Below are positions 52,741 to 60,720 of a DNA stretch of 64,000 bases, piece by piece. Where the stretch lies: assembly GCA_043754435.1 (NCBI GenBank), contig JAYUUS010000124.1, forward strand, positions 1 to 64,000. The letters are read 5' to 3'. Made by a program: the position numbers and the translations under genes. This DNA is from JANNYA01 sp043754435 (GTDB lineage: Bacteria; Pseudomonadota; Gammaproteobacteria; Xanthomonadales; SZUA-5). Below the pieces are notes generated by a model. The model was not told the origin of the DNA. It did not search any database and saw only the letters and a list, made by a program, of their open reading frames with translations. Each line of letters opens with the position of its first letter. Within the stretch, counting starts at the first letter, position 1.

Positions 52741-53119
52741 GTGCTGCAGTTCCTCCCGGAACGAAAGTGGGTGCTTTTATTTGCCGATTTTGCCTTGTGC
52801 AAAACCTGAATTATGTTGAGTACCGTTCGGTGTGTTGTTGGGCAAACTCATTTGGAAAATGGCGGAAACTTGTTGATTTTTGACGAGTTACATCGTGATG
52901 AGCGCTACTCCTCCTTCAACTTCAAAACGTTATTTACCGCGAACGCAGGCATGCCCAAGGCAGCACTCGGAAATAGCGCTAATCAAAAATTACATCGTAA
53001 ATTTAGGTACTTGAGTGGCTAAGTTCATGCAGGGCCGCAAGTACTACATTTAGCCGATAATACTATCGCTCAACACAACATCTAGCGTTTCGTTGATTTT
53101 GAGCTGACAAAATCGCCGG

Positions 53120-53133
53120 GTCAAGGCCTTGAC
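53120..53133. promoter_or_regulatory. 14-bp perfect palindrome GTCAAGGCCTTGAC
   Basis: Fully self-complementary, with seven-base arms and no spacer, in the shared upstream region of nrdJa and the ABC transporter. It may be an operator; no matching regulator is encoded nearby. Confidence 0.35.
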
Positions 53134-53226
53134 TTTTGCAGGCAATGCGCGATCCCATAGAAATCGGCGTTTGCTATAAAAAAATATTTTTTCCGCTTTC
53201 GTTCATAAGGAAAATGCCGAATGTAG

Positions 53227-53241
53227 TGTTATATTATACGG
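53227..53241 (+). promoter_or_regulatory. Zur-box-like operator and -10 region
   Basis: TGTTATATTATACGG fits the Zur consensus TGTTATA-N-TATAACA at 11 of 14 positions: the left half is perfect and the right half is partial. The TATATT/TATTAT inside would serve as the -10 box of the ABC transporter gene, 109 bp upstream of its start. Zinc control is inferred. Confidence 0.5.
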
Positions 53242-53349
53242 ATATGATGCGTCAACTTTGCATCCTGCGTAGTCCACAATGCACATTGCAGAGCCGCAAA
53301 ACTGGGCACACAAAAATCTGCTGTACAGACCTTAAGAGCTTTTAAATAT

Positions 53350-54108
53350 ATGACTGCCGTGGCAATCCAGAACCTTCAGTTTGCATGGCCCAGAACATCG
53401 GGAACCCAAGCACAGACCAGCCCGGCACCCATTCTCGAAATTGCCAATTTCACTCTGGCAAAGGGTGAAAAATTATTTTTGAAAGGTGCGAGTGGCAGCG
53501 GTAAAAGTACGCTGTTACAGCTGATCGCCGGCGTACTCGTGCCGACGACAGGCGAAATAACCGTGCTGGATCAGCCCATTTCTAGGCTTTCAAGCGGTAA
53601 GCGTGATCAATTCCGCGCCGATCATCTAGGCTTCGTATTTCAACTGTTCAATCTGCTCGGCTTTTTAAATGTCGTCGACAATGTGCTGCTGCCGTGCCAA
53701 TTTTCCAAGTTGCGTACACAACGCGCGTTGACTCAAGGCGCTAGTTTGATAGATGCCGCAACCACGCTATTGACTGCGCTCGGTTTGCCCAGAGCAACGC
53801 GCGAACAACCGGTCAGTCGCTTAAGTGTCGGGCAACAGCAGCGGGTCGCTTTGGCGCGCGCGCTGCTTGGCGCACCGGGTTTGATTATTTGCGATGAACC
53901 GACTAGCGCGATTGATGTTGAGCACCGCGAACGCTTTATGCAGCTGCTGCTGGCGCAGGTAGAAAAGTCTGGTGCAGCGCTGCTGTTTGTAAGCCATGAC
54001 CCTAGCTTGGAGCGCTATTTTGATCGAACCGTGCATTTAGCAGACATCAATCAAGCCAAGCCATTAACCGAAGAGGCCGCACAAAATTTGGCGGGGGCAA
54101 TTTCATGA
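53350..54108 (+). CDS. ABC transporter ATP-binding protein (LolD/MacB type)
   Basis: A 252-residue ATPase of the FtsX-partner class. Walker A is in KGASGSGKSTLLQ, the Q-loop region is FVFQLFNLLGFLNV, the signature is LSVGQQQRVALARALLG, Walker B is LIICDEPTSAID and the switch His is in FVSHDPSLE. FQLFNLL and the short length are typical of LolD-like and MacB-like ATPases. Its stop overlaps the permease start by four bases (ATGA). No ribosome site of strength precedes the ATG. A Zur-box-like element upstream points to zinc control. No periplasmic partner is encoded next to it. Confidence 0.93.
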   Translation: MTAVAIQNLQFAWPRTSGTQAQTSPAPILEIANFTLAKGEKLFLKGASGSGKSTLLQLIAGVLVPTTGEITVLDQPISRLSSGKRDQFRADHLGFVFQLFNLLGFLNVVDNVLLPCQFSKLRTQRALTQGASLIDAATTLLTALGLPRATREQPVSRLSVGQQQRVALARALLGAPGLIICDEPTSAIDVEHRERFMQLLLAQVEKSGAALLFVSHDPSLERYFDRTVHLADINQAKPLTEEAAQNLAGAIS

Positions 54109-55400
54109 ACTTGCTCTCTTTGGCGTTAAAAAGCTTGCGCAATCGCTGGTTCAGTGCGTTTCTGTGCGTGCTCACCATTGGCTTAAGTACCGCACTATTA
54201 CTTGCTGTTGAGCATATCCGCGCCAGCGCGCGCAGCAGCTTTCAAAGTACGGTCAGCGGCACGGATTTGATTGTGGGTGCGCGCACCGGTGCCGTCCCGC
54301 TGATGCTCTACACCGTATTTCATGTGGGCGAAGCCACGAATAATGTCAGTTGGGCCAGCTATCAGCGCTATGCCAATTTAAGCTCAGTCAGCTGGACGAT
54401 CCCGATCTCGCTTGGCGACTCCTACCAAGGCTATCGCGTCGTCGGCACCACGGATGCTCTGTTTCAGCACTATCGTTTTGGCGCCAAACGCGCCCTGGAA
54501 TTTAGCCAAGGTCAGGCCTTTAGTAATACCGACGCGCAAGCCGTTGTCGGTGCTGCGGTCGCTGAGAAGCTTGGGTTAAAATTGGGCGCAAAGCTTGCGG
54601 TGTCGCATGGGCTAGGAAATGTCGGCTTCATCAAGCATGAGCATGCGCAGCAGACTCTAATTGGGGTGTTGGCGGCTACGGGCACGCCAATTGACCAATC
54701 GGTATTCGTCAATCTAGCCGCGATTGAGCACATGCATGAAGGTTTTAATGGAAGCGCGCGTTTTGACGGCAGCGCGCGTTTAGCTCCGGCTAGACCCGAT
54801 GATCACGAGAGCCATGAAACCCATGAACCGCACGCCGCTAAACCGCCGAAAGCGATCACCGCGTTTTTCATGGGCTTAAAAGTGCGCCCGATGGCGTTGG
54901 CCTTGCAGCGCAAAATTAACGATGACGAATCTGAGCCACTGCTGGCTATTTTACCGACAGCGACCCTACAGCAGCTTTGGCAGCTCGTGGGTGTCGCCGA
55001 GCAAGCGCTGGGCTTAGTATCCATTGCCGTCGTCGCCACCGGCCTGCTCGGCATGATGATGGCGCTGATCGCGACTTTAGAGCAGCGTCGCCGGGAAATG
55101 GCAATTCTGCGCTCCGTGGGCGCACGCGGGCATCAGATTTTTTCGCTTTTACTGCTGGAAAGTGCGGCGCTGACCGCCGCTGGACTGGCCTTGGGCGCGG
55201 TACTCATATCTATTTTGCTAGCGCTTTTTGCAAATCAACTGGCGAGCCGCTATGGGCTGTTTTTAAGCGCCAATTGGCTCAGCGCTCGCACCCTATTTGG
55301 CCTAGGACTGATCTTTTTGACAAGCGTGGTGTTAGCGATTTTGCCTGCGGCTGCGGCTTATCGAAGTGCGTTGGCAGATGGGCTGTCGGTGAAGCTTTGA
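54105..55400 (+). CDS. ABC transporter permease, FtsX/MacB type, with His-rich loop
   Basis: A 431-residue permease with one N-terminal helix (about 17-37), a large extracytoplasmic domain, and three C-terminal helices in the FtsX domain (GLVSIAVVATGLLGMMMALI, LLLLESAALTAAGLALGAVL, and LGLIFLTSVVLAILPAAAAY). LEQRRREMAILRSVGARG is the usual coupling segment. At about 233-246 the extracytoplasmic domain carries an inserted HESHETHEPH stretch, which could bind a metal. Together with the possible Zur box it suggests a metal-related exporter or lipoprotein-handling system, but the substrate is unknown. Confidence 0.9.
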   Translation: MNLLSLALKSLRNRWFSAFLCVLTIGLSTALLLAVEHIRASARSSFQSTVSGTDLIVGARTGAVPLMLYTVFHVGEATNNVSWASYQRYANLSSVSWTIPISLGDSYQGYRVVGTTDALFQHYRFGAKRALEFSQGQAFSNTDAQAVVGAAVAEKLGLKLGAKLAVSHGLGNVGFIKHEHAQQTLIGVLAATGTPIDQSVFVNLAAIEHMHEGFNGSARFDGSARLAPARPDDHESHETHEPHAAKPPKAITAFFMGLKVRPMALALQRKINDDESEPLLAILPTATLQQLWQLVGVAEQALGLVSIAVVATGLLGMMMALIATLEQRRREMAILRSVGARGHQIFSLLLLESAALTAAGLALGAVLISILLALFANQLASRYGLFLSANWLSARTLFGLGLIFLTSVVLAILPAAAAYRSALADGLSVKL

Positions 55401-55481
55401 GGCGTTGATGGATCGTTAACCGCAATGTTGACTAAGCCATATGACTAAGCCAACATTGCTCGGCAGACTTGGAGAACCCTA

Positions 55482-55709
55482 ATGATTAACGTGCACGAAG
55501 CGAAAACCAATTTTTCAAAACTGCTTGACCAAGCGCACGCAGGACAAGAAATTATTTTATCAAAAGCTGGGAAGCCTTATGCACGTCTAGTACCACTGGT
55601 ATCTGAAGCGCAATCCCGGATTCCAGGACTCTTACCGGAAATTGATACTTCGGCCTTTTTTGAACCGTTGCCAGAATCTGAGCTTTCTTTGTGGGAAGGC
55701 ACAGCATGA
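55482..55709 (+). CDS. Phd/YefM-type antitoxin
   Basis: A 75-residue antitoxin: the Phd/YefM N-terminal DNA-binding fold is recognised by INVHEAKTNFSKLLDQAHAGQEIILSK and GKPYARLVPL, and the acidic tail (PLPESELSLWEG) is expected to cover the toxin active site. GGAG precedes the ATG, and its stop overlaps the toxin start (ATGA). The pair should be autoregulated. Confidence 0.92.
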   Translation: MINVHEAKTNFSKLLDQAHAGQEIILSKAGKPYARLVPLVSEAQSRIPGLLPEIDTSAFFEPLPESELSLWEGTA

Positions 55710-56092
55710 AGGTTTTGCTCGATACCCATACGCTACTCTGGTGGTACGCAAATGACCCACGTTTATCCGTATATGTAAGCGATATAATCCGCACGAAGTC
55801 AACTGAAGTCCTCGTCAGTGCTGCAAGCGCTTGGGAAATTGCGACCAAAGCGAGGGTCGGCAAGCTCTCCGGCGTAGAACGTTTAACTTCCGAATTTGAC
55901 ACGCTAATTTTGCAGGGCGGGTTTAAACATCTAGCAATAACAAATCGCCACGCCCTACTTGCGGGAAGCTTTGTTCATGTGCATCGCGATCCATTTGATC
56001 GAATGCTTGCTGCGCAGGGGTTAATTGAAAATGCTTTATTGCTCAGTAACGACCGCGAATTAAAAGCATTTGGCGCACAAGTCGCTTGGTAA
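55706..56092 (+). CDS. PIN-domain toxin (VapC-like), partner of Phd-type antitoxin
   Basis: A 128-residue PIN ribonuclease with acidic residues in MKVLLDTHTLLWWYAND (D6), AASAWEIATKARVGK (E), HRDPFDRMLAAQG (D) and LLSNDREL. The ALDTHTLLWW start and the RDPFDRML motif mark the PIN subgroup that usually goes with Phd/YefM antitoxins. The ATG at 55706 overlaps the antitoxin stop. The RNA target is unknown. It is a second PIN module next to that at 42784, of a different subgroup. Confidence 0.92.
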   Translation: MKVLLDTHTLLWWYANDPRLSVYVSDIIRTKSTEVLVSAASAWEIATKARVGKLSGVERLTSEFDTLILQGGFKHLAITNRHALLAGSFVHVHRDPFDRMLAAQGLIENALLLSNDRELKAFGAQVAW

Positions 56093-56104
56093 GATTTTTC
56101 CCAC

Positions 56105-56908
56105 GTGCACAACATTCAAACTGCCGCCCTTGAAGCCCTCTGCGCCCGCGATTCCGCTGAAAAAGTTCGCCTGAGCAGCCTGCATGCGAAAAATATCCAA
56201 GCTGGCGTTTATGCTTACACACATCCAGACACGCCATCACCTATGGATATTCCTGGCCGCCCGGACCGGCCGCTCTTGGTTGAGCCAAAATTTCTGGAGC
56301 AGCGCAAGCTTGGCAATGTCGAAGGGCGCGCGGTGCTGCTGCACGCGGTTGCGCATATCGAGTTCAACGCGATCAACTTGGCCTGGGATGCAGCGTATCG
56401 GTTTCCAAACATGCCAGCGGCGTTCTACACCGATTGGGCCAGCGTAGCCGCCGATGAAGCGCGCCATTTCACCTTGCTCAATGACCGCTTGCTTGAACTG
56501 GGCTATCAATACGGCGATTTTCCCGCGCACAACGGCCTGTGGGAGATGGCGCGCAGAACGCGCGGGGATTTATTGACGCGCATGGCGCTGGTGCCGCGCT
56601 TACTCGAAGCGCGTGGCTTAGACGTAACGCCGGGCATTATCTACAAGCTTAAGCATGTCGGGGATACGCGCGCGGTGGAAATTTTGCAGCTGATTTTAAG
56701 TGAAGAAATTGGCCATGTAGAAATTGGCAGCCGCTGGTTTGCTTACGCCTGCGCGCAGGCGGACAAGCCGGTCGCGGAGACGTTTTTGGCGCTTTTGCGC
56801 AGCCATGCCAGCGGCATGGTGCGCGGGCCATTCAATCGGCCCGCGCGGCTGGCCGCTGGGTTTTCGCCACAAGAAGTGGATGCGTTAGAGCGCTTTCATG
56901 CTGATTGA
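56105..56908 (+). CDS. DUF455 family ferritin-like protein
   Basis: A 267-residue protein of the ferritin-like diiron superfamily, close to the MiaE-like group. The metal-ligand pattern is readable: EGRAVLLHAVAHIEFNAI (E and ExxH), ADEARHFTLL (ExxH) and SEEIGHVEIG (ExxH). Family members may hydroxylate a substrate, but none is assigned to this one. The start is GTG (56105), 12 bases after the PIN toxin stop. Two conserved segments, GRPDRPLLVEP and DWASVAADEARH, support the family call. Confidence 0.88.
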   Translation: MHNIQTAALEALCARDSAEKVRLSSLHAKNIQAGVYAYTHPDTPSPMDIPGRPDRPLLVEPKFLEQRKLGNVEGRAVLLHAVAHIEFNAINLAWDAAYRFPNMPAAFYTDWASVAADEARHFTLLNDRLLELGYQYGDFPAHNGLWEMARRTRGDLLTRMALVPRLLEARGLDVTPGIIYKLKHVGDTRAVEILQLILSEEIGHVEIGSRWFAYACAQADKPVAETFLALLRSHASGMVRGPFNRPARLAAGFSPQEVDALERFHAD

Positions 56909-56966
56909 TTTGTGTTAACCCTTCGCCAGCCGTGTTGCGAGACCAATCGAATTTTGTAAAGTCAGC

Positions 56967-58349
56967 GTGCACGTGCGACCATCATTTGACGATTACGTTG
57001 AGACTTTGCTGATGAGCGAATTTGGAACCCCTTCAATAACGCTCCAAACGGACGCCGCGCCAGTTCGCATTGCGCAGCTTCGCGTGCACGAAGTTGGGCC
57101 TTTTGTGGACTTCTCGCTGGATTTTCCAGCTAGCTCGGATAATGACTTGGCCGAGGTGCATATTTTTACCGGGCCAAATGGCAGCGGTAAATCAACGCTG
57201 CTCGCAGCAATATCTGCGCTTTTTGCCAGTTGGCCAATCGGCGCCAAGGAGCTTGAACGATTATCACGTTCTGATTTTGCCTCAATCACGGTAAAAATTG
57301 ACGCGAACGGGGGCAACCTCCGATTGGGGCTTCCAAGCAAAATCGCGGATGAAAACATTTTAGTAAAGGACAGGATAGCAATTTCGCTGCCGCCGGACTC
57401 CTGGGTAAAAACTACATTATTTCAGTTGCTCAACGAGAAACGTAGTGGGCAACACAATCACCTAGCTTTCGGTGTACTAACTTACTCTGCAGCAAAGCAA
57501 TTTCGCTCCGGAATTATTGAGTCATATGACGCGCCCTCGGCGGAATTAAGTCGGCGCACCGCGTCCGTTTTCGGCCGCGAGCCGAATGATTCGGCAGTGC
57601 AGTGGCTGGCGAATACCTTGACCAATATTTCGCTTGCTAAAACTGATGGTGATAGCGCTGCTGCCGCGACCTACGAAGCCAGTATTAACGAGATTTGTCA
57701 GGCGGTATCGCTTGTGGTGGGAGCGTCGTTTTCCTTAAAACTTAATCGAAGACCGCTAGAAGTCATGGCAGTTTGGGCCGGGCAAAGCATTCCTGTGGCA
57801 CAGTTGCCAGATGGCTTGAAATCAGTGCTGAGTTTACTTGCTGACATTTCAATGCGGCTAGATGCGATGAATTGGGAACATCCTGAAGCTATCTCTAAGC
57901 GCCCATTCGTGCTGCTCTTAGACGAAATCGACGTGCATTTGCACCCCAAATGGCAGCGTCAAATTGTTTCAGTTTTACAGCGCAGCTTTCCCAATGCGCA
58001 GATTTTTGTTTCAACGCACAGCCCATTTGTGGTCGCGTCCGTGAACGATGCGTGGGTCTATTCCCTGGATCCGAGCAAAAACCAAGCCATTGCTGAGAAA
58101 TCTGGTGCGGGCCAAAGTTTGTTGACGGTGATCCAAGATGTGTTTGACATCGACGAGCAGTTTGATCCGGAAACTGAGGCTCTTTTCGACAAATTTTATG
58201 CTGAGCGAAACCTTGCGATGCGAACCAAACAAGTCGAACGGCTGAAGGTTTTGGGCGCGCAGTTGAGTGATCGGGGCGCGGAAGTCGATGACATTGTCAA
58301 TTCGGAAATTCATCAAGTGGAACGCAAAATTGCCATGCCTGCGAACTGA
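56967..58349 (+). CDS. AAA family ATPase, PtuA-like (candidate Septu defence ATPase)
   Basis: A 460-residue ATPase of the ABC/SMC-like AAA_21 class. Walker A GPNGSGKST is at 69-77, the Q-loop region follows, QLPDGLKSVLSLL serves as the signature region, Walker B with the D-loop is LLLDEIDVHLHP at about 315-326, and VSTHSPFVV is the switch at about 348-356. The gene is followed 43 bp later by an HNH nuclease of the PtuB kind. That pair is the composition of Septu systems, which abort or block phage infection. The start is GTG at 56967; an ATG at 57012 (MSEFGTP) is the alternative. No reverse transcriptase is nearby, so it is not a retron. Confidence 0.8.
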   Translation: MHVRPSFDDYVETLLMSEFGTPSITLQTDAAPVRIAQLRVHEVGPFVDFSLDFPASSDNDLAEVHIFTGPNGSGKSTLLAAISALFASWPIGAKELERLSRSDFASITVKIDANGGNLRLGLPSKIADENILVKDRIAISLPPDSWVKTTLFQLLNEKRSGQHNHLAFGVLTYSAAKQFRSGIIESYDAPSAELSRRTASVFGREPNDSAVQWLANTLTNISLAKTDGDSAAAATYEASINEICQAVSLVVGASFSLKLNRRPLEVMAVWAGQSIPVAQLPDGLKSVLSLLADISMRLDAMNWEHPEAISKRPFVLLLDEIDVHLHPKWQRQIVSVLQRSFPNAQIFVSTHSPFVVASVNDAWVYSLDPSKNQAIAEKSGAGQSLLTVIQDVFDIDEQFDPETEALFDKFYAERNLAMRTKQVERLKVLGAQLSDRGAEVDDIVNSEIHQVERKIAMPAN

Positions 58350-58392
58350 TGCGTATGGTTTTGTTTGGACTAAAAACAGAAACTTCGCTGAC

Positions 58393-58953
58393 ATGATGCC
58401 CTTTGTCCGCAGTGAAGCGCCTGATTGCTTGACTGTGATTGCTCCCAGCACTTGGCCGCTGGGCAAAGAGTGTGATCGCGAAACAAGAAAGCGACTATTT
58501 GAAGCATCTGGAGATCGCTGCGCGTTCTGCGATGGTTTAATGAAAATAACGAGCAAAGCAACTGTCGAACATTTTCGGCCAAAATCCAAATTTCCAAGTC
58601 TAAAAGCAGTGTGGAGCAATCTTTTTCCCTGCTGTGACCAGTGCCAGTCGGCAAAATTAGAAAAGTTTGACGAAGCGCTGTTGAAACCGGATGAAGCGAG
58701 TTACAGCTTTCTGAAATATTTCGTTTGTAACTTTCGCAGCGGCGAAATAGAAATCGATCCAAACAGCGCGCCGGACGAACAAATACGGGCCGCTATCACA
58801 ATACAAATCTATAGCCTCAATGCCACTCCACGGTGCAATGCAAGACGCAAAGAACGCCGTCATTGGCTTGCGGAAGTGTCGCAATTCGGCCAAGGCAGCG
58901 TGGAGCTCACGGACCTAGACGACTGGCAATTTCGCTTCTTTTTGCAACGGTGA
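58393..58953 (+). CDS. HNH endonuclease, PtuB-like (Septu)
   Basis: A 186-residue nuclease. Zinc-binding pairs C43/C46 (CAFC) and C81/C84 (CDQC) flank the catalytic VEHFRPKS (H60) and the W-N pair in VWSNLFPCC. K88 follows, and the SLN...R end is typical of the TIGR02646 / PtuB group. The start is chosen at MMPFVRSEAPDCL (58393), since this fits family N-termini; the ribosome site is weak and the longer frame overlaps the ATPase. It is expected to act with the upstream ATPase as a defence nuclease. The pair stands next to a toxin-antitoxin module and a pseudogene, as accessory genes often do. Confidence 0.85.
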   Translation: MMPFVRSEAPDCLTVIAPSTWPLGKECDRETRKRLFEASGDRCAFCDGLMKITSKATVEHFRPKSKFPSLKAVWSNLFPCCDQCQSAKLEKFDEALLKPDEASYSFLKYFVCNFRSGEIEIDPNSAPDEQIRAAITIQIYSLNATPRCNARRKERRHWLAEVSQFGQGSVELTDLDDWQFRFFLQR

Positions 58954-59152
58954 AATCACCGGGTCTGGATTCGCCTTTAAAACCGAACAAGTTGGTGTTC
59001 ATTTCTGAGATGTCAACGCGCACGAGTAAACATGCTGGTGTGCCGCTGGGGCATCCACGCAATGGCATACAAAGTGCTTACTCACAAAATATCGACCAAA
59101 TTGGGCCGTATTCGGCCTGGGGGTCGTAACGCAACGTGATTAAGATGTTCAA

Positions 59153-60326
59153 ATGAATGCGATCGCCGCTGATTTCAAACGCGCCTGGCGCGCCCTGACG
59201 CGCTCACCCAGCTACGCGCTGATGGCGATGCTGGTTTTTGCGATTGGCATTGGTGCCACCATGACGCTGTTTGGCGTGGTCAAAGCGGTCGTGCTGAACC
59301 CCCTGTCCTATCCTGAGCAAGATCAGCTAATCCAAATTCGCGAATCAAGCCTGCCTGATTTCCCAAAATTTTCCATGGCACCTGGGAAGTTCATGATCTG
59401 GCAAAAGCAAAGCACGGCGTTCAAGGCTATGGGGATGTATCAAGCGCTGAGTTTTAATTTGACCGGGCGCGACCAGCCGCAACGCCTGAATACGCTCGCG
59501 GTGACGGACGGCTACTTCGATACCCTGGGCGCGCCGTTGGCATCGGGCCGAGGTTTCGCGGCGGCTGACTTGGCGAATCAGGCGGATTCTGTGGTGCTCA
59601 GTTACGCGACCTGGATGGCGCTGTTTGCCGGTGATCGCAATGCCATCGGGCAGAACATCACATAGAATGACCGTAGCTACAGCATTATCGGCGTGACTTC
59701 CGAACAAGTGCTCTCGAAAGCCAAGCTGTATACGCTTTGGCGCGTGGGGGCCGAGGAAGCGAATGAAATCGGCGGCCATTACGTCGGCGTCATTGGGCGG
59801 CTGAAGGCGGGGAAGACCGAGGCCGAGGCCAATAGCGAACTCAATCGCATCGCCGAACAGATGAAAAAGCAATATGACGACGCGCGTGGTGACGACTTCG
59901 CTTGCCAAAGATGCGCTGGGTGCGGCGAACGATCAGCTTTCGTTGCTGATGGTTGGTGCGCTGCTGGTGCTGGTGATTGCTCCTTGCTGGCCTCGGTTTG
60001 TACGGCACGATCGCTTATAGCGTCACCCAAGCCAGCAAAGAAATCGGTGTGCGCTTGGCGATGTGCGCCAGCCAAAATACGGTGCTGCAGGCGGTATTGC
60101 GACAGGGTTTGACGCTTGCTGGCATGGTGCAGTGATCGGCATTGGCATTGCACTGATTAGCGCACGCGTGCTTAAAGGCTTTGTGTTTGGCATCAGCACG
60201 CGCGACCCGTTGACCTATGTCGTGATCGCCAGCACCATAATGTTGGTCGCCCTTGTGGCGGCTGCGTTGCCCGCTTGGCGCGCCACGCGGGTGAGTCCGA
60301 TAGTGGCGTTACGGGCGAATGATTGA
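59153..60326 (+). pseudogene. MacB/ADOP-like ABC permease, decayed
   Basis: The start (FKRAWRALTRSPSYALMAMLV, then FAIGIGATMTLFGVVKAVVL) is a perfect match to MacB-type orphan permeases (ADOP family). The frame has an amber codon at 59663-59665, after which the same frame continues as NDRSYSIIGVTSEQV. A frameshift follows near 59880-59890, then an abrupt join from LLVLVIAP to GLGLYGTIAYSVTQASKEIG that removes several hundred residues. Another stop follows near 60135, before the family end PAWRATRVSPIVALRAND. Full-length members have about 800 residues. At least four independent lesions mean it cannot make a working protein. Confidence 0.93.
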
Positions 60327-60354
60327 GTACCGTGGCCTAGTAAAATCTTAAACG

Positions 60355-60687
60355 CTAAACACGCGCCCGATCATTCGGCGTGATATGCGCCAGCGAACCA
60401 TCGCCATAGGAACGTATCACTTCGGATATGACGATGTGATAGCCCTCGTACCACTTCGCATACTGCCGCTTTGCCTCCTGATGCGCTAGATGTGTAGCAA
60501 ACGCTTTTAGGGCATCCAAGTCACGCCAATAATAAGTCGCGTTTCTGCGGTCATTATTCGTGGCTTGCCAGGATTCGGTACCTAGAAATCCAGGCAGCGA
60601 TTTTGCGACCGCGTCGATAATCGCGTTGAGGCGATGAAACTCATCATCGTATTGACCTAGCGTGTAGATGAAGCTGGCAATGAACAT
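60355..60687 (-). CDS. Antibiotic biosynthesis monooxygenase (ABM) domain protein
   Basis: A 110-residue dimeric alpha-beta barrel protein. FIASFIYTLGQYDDEFHRL, the GFLGTESW strand, YYWRDLDALKAFATHLAHQEAKRQYAKWYEGYHIVIS-like helix pair and a C-terminal strand match the ABM family, whose members degrade haem or quinones or have no known reaction. It lies 33 bp downstream of the RND efflux permease on the same strand and is probably co-transcribed. Confidence 0.8.
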   Translation of the reverse strand: MFIASFIYTLGQYDDEFHRLNAIIDAVAKSLPGFLGTESWQATNNDRRNATYYWRDLDALKAFATHLAHQEAKRQYAKWYEGYHIVISEVIRSYGDGSLAHITPNDRARV

Positions 60688-60720
60688 CGGTGACCTGGGA
60701 TTGTTGGCAAAAAGTTGAAC

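Larger units (their letters stand above)
52741..53349. other. 609-bp intergenic region between nrdJa and an ABC transporter
   Basis: No convincing gene: the short frames here have random composition and no ribosome site. The region holds the divergent promoters. Visible sites are the palindrome GTCAAGGCCTTGAC (53120-53133), an A+T-rich run near 53185 and a Zur-box-like sequence at 53227-53241. Confidence 0.6.

Noticed and set aside
52813..53022. 69-codon plus-strand ORF
   Set aside because: No ribosome site, no family resemblance and mixed composition; probably chance.
52741..53349. Cobalamin riboswitch or NrdR box upstream of nrdJa
   Set aside because: No B12-box-like sequence and no paired ACACAATATATTGTGT-type boxes could be found by eye.
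58267..58392. Upstream extension of the HNH gene into the ATPase
   Set aside because: It would overlap the ATPase gene by 83 bases and adds residues unlike PtuB N-termini; the Met at 58393 fits better.
56967..58953. Retron containing the ATPase and HNH genes
   Set aside because: No reverse transcriptase or msr/msd-like region lies within several kb on either side.
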